Shown in pieces: positions 25,653-33,939 of a stretch of 34,527 bases of DNA. Made by a program: the position numbers and the translations under genes. Origin of the DNA: Alphaproteobacteria bacterium (lineage in GTDB: Bacteria > Pseudomonadota > Alphaproteobacteria > ATCC43930 > CGMCC-115725); contig JASHOB010000106.1 of NCBI GenBank assembly GCA_030041335.1, forward strand, positions 1 to 34,527, in the 5' to 3' direction. Below the pieces are notes generated by a model. It made no database searches. It was not told the DNA's origin and was given only the letters and a program-made list of their open reading frames with translations. Every line of letters starts with the position of its first letter. The stretch's first letter is position 1.

Positions 25653-27137
25653 ATGGCCGAACCGATCCGTTTTCCCGATGTGCCGGTCTACGCGGGCTGG
25701 GGCGCACCGGTGCGGCTCGAATCCGAGCTGCGCGATCTCGAGGTCGTTGCAGGCCGGGTACCGGAAGATCTGAACGGAACGCTCTATCGCTGCGGGCCCG
25801 ATCCGCAGTATCCGCCGATGCTCGGCGACAGCGTGTTCATCGACGGCGAAGGCATCGCATCGATGTTCCGCTTCGACCATGGCCACGTCGATTTCCGTAC
25901 CCGCTATATCCGCAACGAGCGTTTCACCTTGCAGGAACAGGCGCGGCGCTCGCTGTTTGGGCGCTACCGCAACCGCTACACCGACGATGACAGCGTCAAG
26001 GGTAAGAATCGCGGCACCGCCAACACCAACGCCATCTGGCATGGCGGCAAACTGCTGATCCTCAAGGAGGATTCGCTGCCCTGGGAGATCGATCCCGACA
26101 CTCTCGAGACCATTCGCGAATGGAATTATGACGGGGCGGTCAAGGCGGTGAGCATGACCGCGCATCCGAAGCTCGATCTGCAAACCGGCGAGTTGCTGAC
26201 CTTTTCATACCAGGCGAAGGGCGATGCCACGACCGACGTGGTGTTCTACGTCATCGACAAGCACGGCAAGGTCGTCCACGAAATGTGGTTCAACGCGCCC
26301 TGGGCGCCGATGGTCCACGATTTCGCCGTCACCGACACGCACGTCGTGATTCCATTCTTCCCGTTCGAGACCGATTTCGACGTCATCAAGGCGGGCGGTC
26401 CCTTCTATCAATGGCATCCCGACCGCCATACCGCCGTAGCGGTGTTCCCGCGCCGGGGCCGCGACCACGAAATTCGGTGGTTCCGTGGTCCGCCTACGAG
26501 CGCCGGACATATGATGAATGCCACGATGGAGGGTTTAAAACTCCATCTCGATCTCTGCCTCTATCAGGGAAATTGCTTTCCGTTTTTCCCGACACCCGAC
26601 GGCAAGGAGACCGAGCCGGTGCCGCCGTTCTTGACACGCATGACCTTCGATCTCGCGGGCAACAGCGACGGTTTCGAGACCAAGCAGCTCTCCCGGATGC
26701 CGAGCGAAATGCCGCGCACCGACGACCGCTACCAGGGTCGCCCCTATCGCCATGGCTATATGATCTGCTTCGGGCCCGACCGCGCCGGCGGCAGCATGGT
26801 CGGCCATCTCGATCACGCCACCGGCCAACTGAAGCTGTGGAATCCAGGCGAGGCATCGGGCGTGCAGGAGCCGTGCTTCGCCCCCCGTCGCCCGGACGCG
26901 GATGAAGGCGACGGCTACCTCCTCGTGCTGATCAATCGCCTCAAGGAAATGCGCAGCGATCTCGCCGTTCTTGACGCGCGCAAGATAGAAGCGGGACCCT
27001 TGGCGCTGATACGGCTGCCGACGCGGCTGCGCATGACCTTTCACGGCATGTGGGTGCCGGCGAAGGCACTCGAGACCGGCATCTACCCCGCCACCGCGAT
27101 GCACGAGGCCGCGATCCGCGCTGGAGTGCATGCATGA
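25653..27137 (+). CDS. Carotenoid oxygenase family, lignostilbene dioxygenase type
   Basis: A 494-residue seven-bladed propeller protein with the four iron histidines H171 (MTAHPKLD), H222 (MVHDFA), H286 (SAGHMMNA) and H464 (FHGMWVP). Y105 (GRYRNRY) and K138 (LILKED) fit the tyrosine and lysine (Y101 and K134 in NOV1, by memory, at a constant offset of 4) that hold the phenol hydroxyl in stilbene-cleaving members. This points to cleavage of the central double bond of a 4-hydroxystilbene, giving two hydroxybenzaldehydes, rather than carotenoid cleavage. ATG follows GGAGAG. The stop overlaps the ATG of the SnoaL-like gene, so both are made together. No signal peptide is seen; the enzyme is cytoplasmic. 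Confidence 0.9.
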   Translation: MAEPIRFPDVPVYAGWGAPVRLESELRDLEVVAGRVPEDLNGTLYRCGPDPQYPPMLGDSVFIDGEGIASMFRFDHGHVDFRTRYIRNERFTLQEQARRSLFGRYRNRYTDDDSVKGKNRGTANTNAIWHGGKLLILKEDSLPWEIDPDTLETIREWNYDGAVKAVSMTAHPKLDLQTGELLTFSYQAKGDATTDVVFYVIDKHGKVVHEMWFNAPWAPMVHDFAVTDTHVVIPFFPFETDFDVIKAGGPFYQWHPDRHTAVAVFPRRGRDHEIRWFRGPPTSAGHMMNATMEGLKLHLDLCLYQGNCFPFFPTPDGKETEPVPPFLTRMTFDLAGNSDGFETKQLSRMPSEMPRTDDRYQGRPYRHGYMICFGPDRAGGSMVGHLDHATGQLKLWNPGEASGVQEPCFAPRRPDADEGDGYLLVLINRLKEMRSDLAVLDARKIEAGPLALIRLPTRLRMTFHGMWVPAKALETGIYPATAMHEAAIRAGVHA

Positions 27138-27661
27138 GCGCGGTGCCGCGCAAACTCTCCGTCGAGGATCGGCTCGATATCCAGGAACTATTTGCAAAAT
27201 ACTCCTGGGGAATTGATCTCGCCGACGCCGAACTGGCTTTGTCGTGCTTCGCCGACGATGCCTGGTTCGACCATCTATGGCAGGGTCGCGTGCAAGGCCA
27301 TGCGGCGATCCGCAAGAACCTCGAGGAACTGTGGTACGACCGCCAACACTGGTGGTACGGCCGGCAGCATCTCTTCAGTCATTTTCTCATGGATCCGCTC
27401 ACGACCGACGAGGGCGAGGAAGGCGCGCGCGTCCGCAGCTTTTTCCAGATCCTGCAGTTCAATGTCGAGTATCGTACCAATTTCGTGTTCGGCATCGGCA
27501 CGCGCGACGACATCTGCGTCAAGCGCGGTGGCGTGTGGCTGTTCAAAATGCTCAAGGTCAACGCCTGGTCGACGCGCGAGGCGGTGCCGTGGCAGGGCGA
27601 GGTGAAGCTTGTGCCCGCGCCGGGGGCGCGGCCAGCGGCCAAGCCGCAAGCGGCGGAGTAG
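27134..27661 (+). CDS. SnoaL/NTF2-like protein, possible diarylpropane-lyase-type partner
   Basis: A 175-residue SnoaL_4/NTF2-like cone fold: helical N-terminus LSVEDRLDIQELFAKYSWGI, then DAELALSCFADDAWFDHLW, the typical SnoaL-like start, and a curved sheet ending NAWSTREAVPW. Members are isomerases, dehydratases, lyases or the small subunits of ring hydroxylases. H47 and the cluster HWWYGRQHLFSH (72-83) line the usual pocket. The ATG overlaps the dioxygenase stop, so it is co-translated with a stilbene-cleaving-type enzyme. In sphingomonads an NTF2-fold, cofactor-free lyase (LdpA) removes formaldehyde from a diarylpropane diol to make lignostilbene, the substrate of such a dioxygenase. That role is inferred here from pairing and fold, not from a proven motif. 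Confidence 0.85.
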   Translation: MSAVPRKLSVEDRLDIQELFAKYSWGIDLADAELALSCFADDAWFDHLWQGRVQGHAAIRKNLEELWYDRQHWWYGRQHLFSHFLMDPLTTDEGEEGARVRSFFQILQFNVEYRTNFVFGIGTRDDICVKRGGVWLFKMLKVNAWSTREAVPWQGEVKLVPAPGARPAAKPQAAE

Positions 27662-27691
27662 GGTCTGCACCGCATCGCCATTCTCGCCGCC

Positions 27692-28444
27692 ATGTTGTTG
27701 TTTGTCGCCCATGCCCGGGCGGCTCCCCTCGTGGCCTATTATGATGCGACCTGGGCGTCGCTGCCGGCGGGCCATTTGGCGGCAAGCTTCGACGATGACA
27801 ACCGGGCCTACCGCGATACCTTGCAGATGGACACGGTCGGCCTGCCGCAGCTGTTGCTGCATTTTCACGCTCGCGTCGAATCCGCCGGAACGTTCGCCGC
27901 CGATGGCGGGGCGCGGCCGGAACACTACGCCGTCGATTATGATTTGCGTAAATACCGCAACCAACGCGTCAGCGTCGCCTATGTCGCCGGCGACGGCGGC
28001 CTCGTGGCCGAACGCACCCCACAGGACACTAATCGCAAGCCCCCGCTGCCGGAGAGTTATCGACGCAACGTGATCGATCCGCTCGCGGCGTTCGCGGCGC
28101 TGCGTCAGCATCTGCTGCGTCATGACGCCAAGGCCGGCGACCACTTCATCATGTCAGTCTTCGACGACGTGCGACGATTCAATGTCGCCGTAACGATTAG
28201 ATCTACCGGCGGCACCAGCAAGCTGGTCCGGGTACATCTCGATCTGATGGCGGTGGCGGGCTTTCGAAGAAAGGATGATCGCTATGCTCCCGAGGAAGCG
28301 CCGCGGCCTATCGATGTGACTTTCCGCGACGACGGCATGATGACGCCGATACAGCTCGACGTCGTGGTCGCGTGGCTGCCGCTTGTCGTCCGCTTCGATC
28401 ATCCCTGCCCCGATCTGGCGCATTGCACAGCACAAGGGAAATGA
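27692..28444 (+). CDS. DUF3108-like exported protein (start uncertain)
   Basis: A protein of 250 residues from ATG 27692. The part YYDATWASLPAGHLAASF and the later HYAVDYDLRKYRNQRVSVAY resemble DUF3108 proteins, outer-envelope-type beta-rich proteins of unknown function. It has a short hydrophobic start ending HARAAPLV that looks like the end of a signal peptide. The frame is open from the previous stop TAG (27659-27661) and reads LHRIAILAAM before the ATG; using a rare CTG at 27665 would give a better signal peptide. No clear Shine-Dalgarno precedes either. It is in the same frame as the SnoaL-like gene. Two late cysteines (CPDLAHC) may pair. It ends the plus-strand cluster. Confidence 0.72.
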   Translation: MLLFVAHARAAPLVAYYDATWASLPAGHLAASFDDDNRAYRDTLQMDTVGLPQLLLHFHARVESAGTFAADGGARPEHYAVDYDLRKYRNQRVSVAYVAGDGGLVAERTPQDTNRKPPLPESYRRNVIDPLAAFAALRQHLLRHDAKAGDHFIMSVFDDVRRFNVAVTIRSTGGTSKLVRVHLDLMAVAGFRRKDDRYAPEEAPRPIDVTFRDDGMMTPIQLDVVVAWLPLVVRFDHPCPDLAHCTAQGK

Positions 28445-28736
28445 TAGAGGGGCGTAAATCATGGGCGGTGCCGAACTCCGCATCGGTCGCATCGGGGCCG
28501 CCGCTGAGGCAGCGGGGAGATCGGGTCGGTCTCGACGATGCTAGGCCGGCATCCGAAATCGACGCGCGCGAAGAGGCCGGAAGGATCGGAAAGTCCCGCT
28601 CAGAGCTGGCCCCCGCGTGGCGGGGTATGCGAGACTCGTCGCCTTGCCGGTTCGCCGCATCCCAATCAAAGCTTATTTTAATTGTTTAGAAATATACACT
28701 ATAATGCTGATATTAAACATTTTTTCTCAATGGGCA
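28445..28736. other. 292-base convergent spacer with an AT-rich island
   Basis: The convergent end of the DUF3108 gene and the aldehyde dehydrogenase gene. The first part is GC-rich and holds no gene I can support. Bases 28670-28735 are clearly AT-rich, in strong contrast to the rest of the window, with a perfect TATAAT at 28700-28705, an imperfect AATAT/ATATT inverted repeat around it and a T6 run near 28720. It could be a bidirectional terminator or a promoter-like element; neither is proven. Confidence 0.5.
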
Positions 28737-30101
28737 TCAGGCGATGAAAATCGTCTTTATATTGACGAATTCGCGGATGCCGAACTGCGATAGCTCGCGG
28801 CCAAAGCCCGAATCCTTGATGCCGCCGAACGGCAGACGTGGATCGGAGCGCACCGCATCGTTCACAAACACCGTACCGCTTTCGATGCGCTCGACCGCCA
28901 ACTTCTCGGCGCGCGCCAGGTCGCGGGCAATGAGGGCGCCGCCCAGGCCGAAGACACTGTCGTTGGCGGTGGCGATCGCCTGCTCCTCGTCGTGCACTGG
29001 AATGATCGCAGCCACCGGCCCGAACAGTTCCTCGTCATAGGCCGGCATCCCCGGCTTCACGTCGGTCAGCACCGTTGGCGGATAGAACGCGCCTTTGTGG
29101 TTGGGGATGGCGCCGCCGAGGAGGCACCGGGCGCCCTTGGCAATACTGACCTCGACCTGGCGGTGGAGCTCGTCGCGCAGATCATGCCGCGCCTGGGGCC
29201 CGATCTCGACGGTCTCGTCGAGAGGATTTCCCATTCGCACCGCTGACATGCGCTGAACGAAAGCGGCTTCGAAGCGGCTTTTCAGATTGCCGGTGACGAT
29301 GAAACGCTTGGCCGCGATGCAACTCTGGCCGGAATTGACGAGGCGGCCCTTGGTCGAGATCTGCGCAGCCTGGTCGATATCGGCATCGTCGAGCACGACA
29401 TAGGCGTCACTGCCGCCGAGCTCCAGCACGGTCTTTTTCAACATCTGTCCAGCCTTGGCGGCGACGGCACGACCCGCCGCCGTCGAGCCGGTCAGCGTCA
29501 CGCCGCGCACCAGCGGGTGGTCGATGACGGCGTCGACCGCCCTGCTGCCGATCAGCAAGGTGCGAAACAGGCCCTCGGGGAACCCCGCCTCGACGAAGAT
29601 CTTCTCGAGTGCCAGGGCGCAGCCCGGTACGTTCGAGGCATGCTTCAGCACCATGCCGTTCCCTGCCATCAGGGCCGGCGCCGCAGCACGAAACACCTGC
29701 CAGAACGGAAAATTCCACGGCATCACCGCGACAACGACGCCGAGCGGCCGGAACGCCACGAAGCTTTTCCTCGCGTCGGTCGCCACCGGCTCCGGCGCCA
29801 GAAATTTTTCGGCGTTTTCGGCATAGTAGTCGCAACCGAGCGCCGACTTGTTGGCCTCGGCGATGCCCTCGCGGAGCGGCTTGCCCATCTCCGCGGCCAT
29901 CAGCCGCGCGTACTCCGTTGCGCGCGCGCGCAAAATCTGTCCCGCCTTGCGCATACGCTCGGCACGATGAGGAAAGCCGGTGGTGCGCCATTTGAGATAT
30001 TGCTCATGGGCGGCGACGATCGCCTCAGTCACGGTCGCCGATGACATTTCCTCGTAGCTGGCGATGCGGCTGCCGTCGAACGGATTGATGGCTTCGATCA
30101 T
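28737..30101 (-). CDS. Aldehyde dehydrogenase, succinate-semialdehyde-dehydrogenase-like
   Basis: A 454-residue NAD(P)-dependent aldehyde dehydrogenase. Catalytic residues are N130 (MPWNFPF), K153, E227 (LELGGSD) and C261 (NSGQSCIAAKRF). The C-terminal DPRLPFGGIKDSGFGREL is typical of the succinate-semialdehyde group (Sad/GabD). Length (454) is like E. coli Sad. A perfect AAGGAGGT (30108-30115 on the plus strand as ACCTCCTT) lies before the ATG inside the MFS gene, and the ATG overlaps the MFS stop (ATGA). Because it sits next to a stilbene-cleaving enzyme, it may oxidise an aromatic aldehyde such as vanillin, but succinate semialdehyde remains the family default. Confidence 0.92.
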   Translation of the reverse strand: MIEAINPFDGSRIASYEEMSSATVTEAIVAAHEQYLKWRTTGFPHRAERMRKAGQILRARATEYARLMAAEMGKPLREGIAEANKSALGCDYYAENAEKFLAPEPVATDARKSFVAFRPLGVVVAVMPWNFPFWQVFRAAAPALMAGNGMVLKHASNVPGCALALEKIFVEAGFPEGLFRTLLIGSRAVDAVIDHPLVRGVTLTGSTAAGRAVAAKAGQMLKKTVLELGGSDAYVVLDDADIDQAAQISTKGRLVNSGQSCIAAKRFIVTGNLKSRFEAAFVQRMSAVRMGNPLDETVEIGPQARHDLRDELHRQVEVSIAKGARCLLGGAIPNHKGAFYPPTVLTDVKPGMPAYDEELFGPVAAIIPVHDEEQAIATANDSVFGLGGALIARDLARAEKLAVERIESGTVFVNDAVRSDPRLPFGGIKDSGFGRELSQFGIREFVNIKTIFIA

Positions 30102-31333
30102 GAAAGCACCTCCTTCGCTACGGCGGCTTCGCCGAATGTGGTTCCTTTTGCTTCAACGCCGAGACCGGCAAGTAGTGCGATGGCGATCGCCACGATGCCG
30201 CAGACCCAGGCCATAGCGAGGGCGAAATTGCCGCCGTGGCTGGCGGCGATACCCGCTTGAATCGTCGCGTTCGCCGAAGCCAGCAGGTTGCCGAGTTGAT
30301 AGACGAAACCCGGGAACGTACCGCGTACGGCGTCGGGCGAGAGCTCGTTCAAATGCGCCGGAATGATGCCCCAAGCGCCCTGTACCATGAACTGCATCAG
30401 GAACGCGCCAACGGCCAGCATGGCAGCCGTGGTCGAGAATGCCCAGAGTGGCAGCACCGGAAGGGCAAGCAGCGCGGCAATGACAATCATACGGCGGCGG
30501 CCGAAGCGTTCCGACAGCGTCCCGAAGAGGAAGCCGCCAATGATGGCGCCGATATTGTAGATCACGGCGATCGTGCCAACGGTCCGCGGCGTGAAATGAT
30601 GTTGTTCCCGCAAAAAGGTGGGATAGAGGTCTTGGGTGCCGTGGCTGAAGAAATTAAATGCCGTCATCAAGACGATGGCGTAAAGCGCCAGTGTCCAGTG
30701 GCGCTTAAGGATCGGGATGATGCTGCCTTCCGCACCGACGTGCGGCCGCCAGCTCGGGGATTCTTTGACATTGCGGCGGATAAACAGCACCAGAAGCGCC
30801 GGCACCACGCCGACCATGAACATCCCGCGCCAGCCGATCCAGGGATAAAGCAGGCCAAAAACCACGGACGCTAAGAGATAGCCGGTCGGGTAGCCGGCCT
30901 GGAGGATGCCCGATACGGCGCCGCGGGCCTTCGCCGGGATCGTCTCCATTGTGAGCGACGCGCCGATGCCCCATTCGCCGCCCATCGCCACGCCAAAGAG
31001 AGCGCGCAACACAAGCAGCGACGTCAAGCTCCAGGCAAAACCCGACGCGAATTCCAACACGGAATAGAGAACGATGTTGACCATCAGCATCGGCTGGCGG
31101 CCGAACCGATCGGCAAGCCGGCCAAAGACGAATGCGCCGACGGGGCGCATTGCCAGGGTGAGGAAGATGGCAACCGTGACCTCGGTCAGCGGTACTCCGA
31201 ACTCGGCGGCGACATCCTCTAAAATGAACACCATCAAAAAGAAATCGAACGCATCGAGCGTCCAGCCGAGATAGCAGGCCCAGACAGCGTTGCGCTGGTC
31301 ACGAGTCCAGCCAGAAAAGACGGCCGTCAGCAT
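30098..31333 (-). CDS. MFS transporter, organic-acid / sialate-type
   Basis: A 411-residue 12-helix major facilitator. The first helix contains LGWTLDAFDFFLM, which resembles the DxFDxx helix of aromatic-acid and sialate/lactate symporters; GRLADRFGRQP (loop 2-3) and GTLSERFGRRR (loop 8-9) are the two MFS signature loops. These carriers couple proton entry to uptake of carboxylates, so an aromatic or short-chain acid is expected. It is translationally coupled to the aldehyde dehydrogenase, which could act on the imported or derived compound. GGAG lies eight bases before the ATG. The substrate cannot be stated. Confidence 0.88.
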   Translation of the reverse strand: MLTAVFSGWTRDQRNAVWACYLGWTLDAFDFFLMVFILEDVAAEFGVPLTEVTVAIFLTLAMRPVGAFVFGRLADRFGRQPMLMVNIVLYSVLEFASGFAWSLTSLLVLRALFGVAMGGEWGIGASLTMETIPAKARGAVSGILQAGYPTGYLLASVVFGLLYPWIGWRGMFMVGVVPALLVLFIRRNVKESPSWRPHVGAEGSIIPILKRHWTLALYAIVLMTAFNFFSHGTQDLYPTFLREQHHFTPRTVGTIAVIYNIGAIIGGFLFGTLSERFGRRRMIVIAALLALPVLPLWAFSTTAAMLAVGAFLMQFMVQGAWGIIPAHLNELSPDAVRGTFPGFVYQLGNLLASANATIQAGIAASHGGNFALAMAWVCGIVAIAIALLAGLGVEAKGTTFGEAAVAKEVLS

Positions 31334-31434
31334 CCGCCACTCCGACGATTGGTTATTGGGAACGGCAAATTCACTGGTCTCAACGGTAGCGGATGGCAGC
31401 AGCGTCTGTCACCATCGCCCCTTTCAATCAACGC

Positions 31435-31463
31435 TTGCGAATGAATCCCGACTTATTTATGAC
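31435..31463 (+). promoter_or_regulatory. Candidate sigma-70-type promoter of the cupredoxin gene
   Basis: TTGCGA (31435-31440) and TATGAC (31458-31463) are 17 bases apart, each matching four of six positions of the -35 and -10 consensus. They lie 36 bases upstream of the cupredoxin ATG. This is a pattern match only. Confidence 0.4.
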
Positions 31464-31486
31464 ATGCGAATGATTGTTAATTGCAT
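31464..31486 (+). promoter_or_regulatory. Possible Fur-type palindrome at the cupredoxin promoter
   Basis: ATGCGAATGA-TTG-TTAATTGCAT is an imperfect 10-3-10 inverted repeat directly after the candidate -10 box, ending 12 bases before the ATG. ATGCGAATGATT resembles the half-site used by alphaproteobacterial Fur/Mur regulators, as I recall it. Binding here would block transcription under iron-replete conditions. The iron-linked gene type downstream supports the reading. Confidence 0.45.
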
Positions 31487-31498
31487 TAGTGGGAACCG

Positions 31499-31855
31499 AT
31501 GAAGCTTCGCCCTCCTATCATGACGCCGCTCCGCGCGATTGTCGTCCTTGTCCTCTTTGGCGCGGCGATGGCGCGGCAGGCCGCCGGCGACGACGCGGTC
31601 AACATTGCCATTGCCATCAGGGATCACCAGTTCGTGCCATCGGAGGTGACGGCCCCCGCCGGGCGGAAGCTCAAGATTACGGTGCGGAACGAGGACAGTG
31701 CGACGTCAGAGTTTGAAAGCTCTGATTTCCACCGCGAGAAAGTTGTTCTCGCCGGCGGCGAGATCACGGTTTATGTCGGACCGCTCGATGCCGGTAGATA
31801 CGAATTCTTCGACGATTTCCATCCGCAGACACGGGGACACCTGGTCGTCAAATAA
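31499..31855 (+). CDS. Cupredoxin-domain periplasmic protein, FtrA-like
   Basis: A small exported protein (118 residues) with a hydrophobic signal segment PLRAIVVLVLFGAAMARQAAG and a single cupredoxin_1 domain: IRDHQFVPSEVTAPAGRKLKI, SEFESSDFHREKVVLAGGE, and YVGPLDAGRYEFFDDFHPQ. It has no cysteine, so a blue-copper site is not possible; conserved H43, E71, H78 and H108 are the candidate metal ligands. This matches the copper protein that works with P19-type periplasmic proteins and an FTR1 permease in ferrous iron uptake. None of those partners is next to it here. ATG at 31499; a start at M8 is possible. Confidence 0.85.
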   Translation: MKLRPPIMTPLRAIVVLVLFGAAMARQAAGDDAVNIAIAIRDHQFVPSEVTAPAGRKLKITVRNEDSATSEFESSDFHREKVVLAGGEITVYVGPLDAGRYEFFDDFHPQTRGHLVVK

Positions 31856-31856
31856 A

Positions 31857-31879
31857 CCCGCATGCGGGCGGGAATTTTT
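31857..31879 (+). terminator. Weak terminator-like hairpin after the cupredoxin gene
   Basis: CCCG-CATG-CGGG forms a 4-bp stem directly after the cupredoxin stop (TAA at 31853-31855), followed by CGGGAA and five T. The stem is short, so termination would be inefficient. Confidence 0.35.
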
Positions 31880-32130
31880 GCTGTCGCAAGCGCCGCGTCG
31901 GTGTCGCTCGCGAGCGCAACCGCGGCTCAGATTTCAAGGGTTGGACGCCCGACCTCGACCGGCGCGAGCTGGCGCTCGAAAATGTCGACAACTTGGCTTC
32001 GACCGCGATCCCGACAAGAATGGAATGGCGGTATCCTGATTTCGGGATGACCAGGGCGGTGCCGATCGTGACGCCGGCCGGCAGCTCGAATACAAAATTC
32101 ACTATTAGCGCTGGCGCCGACGCCAGATAA
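31862..32130 (+). pseudogene. Possible frameshifted remnant of a small exported protein
   Basis: One frame starts MRAGIFAVASAASVSLASAT, a good signal peptide, at 31862. Another frame, one step off, is open with coding-like codons from about 31925 to TAA at 32128-32130 and includes DFKGWTPDLDRRELALENVD and MEWRYPDFGMTRAVPIV. Joining them needs a shift near 31925-31932, after which the protein would have about 90 residues. No family is recognised. It could also be an error in the assembled sequence or chance. The stretch from 31856 to 32164 holds no intact gene. Confidence 0.35.
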
Positions 32131-32164
32131 GCTAGCTGCAACACCATAGGGGAGGCGCGGGATC

Positions 32165-33784
32165 ATGCAGGAATACGACTATATCATTGTCGGCGCCGGT
32201 TCTGCCGGATGCGTGCTGGCCAATCGCATCACCGCCGATCCGGGCCTCAAGGTATTGGTGCTCGAGGCCGGGGGGCGCGACCTTCATCCATACGTTCACA
32301 TGCCACTGACCTGGCGCACCATTTGGCAGGGCCCGCTTTATAACTGGATGTACAAGACCGAGCCCGAACCTTATCTCGACGGGCGCACGGTCGCGCTGCC
32401 GCGCGGCAAGGTGCTGGGCGGTTCCTCGACCATCAACGGGCTGCTCTATATTCGCGGCAACCCGCGCGACTACGATACCTGGCGGCAACTTGGCAATTAC
32501 GGCTGGAGCTACGATCAGGTTCTGCCTTATTTCAAGCGCTCGGAAAACAATTGGCGTGGCGAAAACCAGGTGCATGGCGGGGACGGGCCTCTGCAAGTCA
32601 CGCCGGTCGACGTTACGCAGTATAGCTACGAGCCAATGATGCAGGCCGCCGTCAATGCCGGCATCCCGCTGACCCATGATTTTGCCGCCGATCCCGAGGG
32701 CTTCAACCGGCTCGACGTGACCGTCGGCAACGGCCGGCGCTCGAGCACCGCTCGCGCCTATCTCTATCCCGCGATGACGCGGAAAAATCTCTTCGTCATG
32801 ATCAACGCGCTGAGCCACCGGGTCATCGTCGAAAAGGGCCGCGCCGTCGGCGTTGAGTACGCGCATCGCGGCAACATCTTCAGGGCCTGGGCCCGCCGCG
32901 AGGTGATTCTCTCAGGCGGCTCCTATAATTCGCCGCAGCTCCTCATGCTGTCGGGAATCGGCGACCCCGACGACATCACGCGCCACGGCATCAAACCAGC
33001 GCACGAACTCAAGGGTGTCGGCAAGAATCTCTCGGAGCACCCCATTGTCGGCATGCAGTTCGAAACCAACACGACCGATACCTTTGTTCAGCAGCTTCGT
33101 TTCGACCGGCTCGTCGTGCAGGGAATCCGATATGCCATAACCCGCGCCGGGCCGTTCGGGAACCAGGTGATTACTGCCAATGCCTTTGTCCGCACGCGGC
33201 CGGAACTCGAAACGCCCAACATGCAGCTGTTCTTCGCCCCGGTCAGCTTCACGACCAAAGTTTGGATGCCGGGGATCCGCCCGCCGGAAAAGGTCGGCAT
33301 CGGCGGCTCGGTCTGCTTGTTGCGTCCGGAGAGCCGCGGCAGCGTGACGCTGCGCTCGGCAAATCCCACCGACCCTCCCAAGGTCACGCTCAATTTCATG
33401 AAGGAGCAGGTCGATCGTGAGGCGACGCGCGACGGACTGCGCATGTTGCGCAAGGTCTACAACACCAAACCGCTGTCCGAGATGATCGCGCGTGAAATCA
33501 TGCCGGGACCCGATGTCAACACGGACGACGAACTCGATGCCTATATCCGCAAGATGGCGGAGGTATGCCACCATCCGGTCGGCACCTGCAGCATGGGCGT
33601 CAACGGCCAGTCCGTCGTCGATCCCGAGTTGCGCGTGCACGGGCTTGAAGGCCTGCGCGTCGTCGATGCTTCGGTGATGCCCCTGGTGCCGAGCGGCAAC
33701 ACCAACGCACCGACCATCATGATCGCGGAAAAAGCGGCGGACATGATCCTCGGCAAGCCACCCCTGCCCGCGGCCGAGCCCTGA
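32165..33784 (+). CDS. GMC-family FAD oxidoreductase (choline/alcohol dehydrogenase type)
   Basis: A 539-residue glucose-methanol-choline oxidoreductase. The FAD motif VGAGSAGC is at 9-16, signature 1 [17 protein letters not shown] spans 79-95, signature 2 [17 protein letters not shown] lies near 250, and the catalytic pair H470 (HHPVGTC) and N514 (GNTNAPT) matches choline oxidase H466/N510 with a fixed offset. It oxidises a primary alcohol to the aldehyde, with electrons to a quinone or O2. AGGGGAGG lies upstream of ATG. The family includes BetA, but also enzymes that oxidise the side-chain alcohol of lignin dimers (PhcC/PhcD), so an aromatic alcohol is a fair alternative. Nothing beyond sequence separates these. 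Confidence 0.92.
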   Translation: MQEYDYIIVGAGSAGCVLANRITADPGLKVLVLEAGGRDLHPYVHMPLTWRTIWQGPLYNWMYKTEPEPYLDGRTVALPRGKVLGGSSTINGLLYIRGNPRDYDTWRQLGNYGWSYDQVLPYFKRSENNWRGENQVHGGDGPLQVTPVDVTQYSYEPMMQAAVNAGIPLTHDFAADPEGFNRLDVTVGNGRRSSTARAYLYPAMTRKNLFVMINALSHRVIVEKGRAVGVEYAHRGNIFRAWARREVILSGGSYNSPQLLMLSGIGDPDDITRHGIKPAHELKGVGKNLSEHPIVGMQFETNTTDTFVQQLRFDRLVVQGIRYAITRAGPFGNQVITANAFVRTRPELETPNMQLFFAPVSFTTKVWMPGIRPPEKVGIGGSVCLLRPESRGSVTLRSANPTDPPKVTLNFMKEQVDREATRDGLRMLRKVYNTKPLSEMIAREIMPGPDVNTDDELDAYIRKMAEVCHHPVGTCSMGVNGQSVVDPELRVHGLEGLRVVDASVMPLVPSGNTNAPTIMIAEKAADMILGKPPLPAAEP

Positions 33785-33939
33785 GCTCGTGGACCGGGAT
33801 CGACATGCCGGGCCTGAAGATGCGGCATGCCGACTTACGACCGCTTCGCCCTAGGCGGGAAGGTGCAGCCGGCCGAAGCGCCAATCGATAGGTTGGCCGG
33901 ACGGGGACCGGCGGACGACCCGGTCCACCGCCCGAGAGC

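Noticed and set aside
28372-28689. Frame reading through the convergent spacer
   Set aside because: It overlaps the DUF3108 gene in another frame and has no motif or conserved start.
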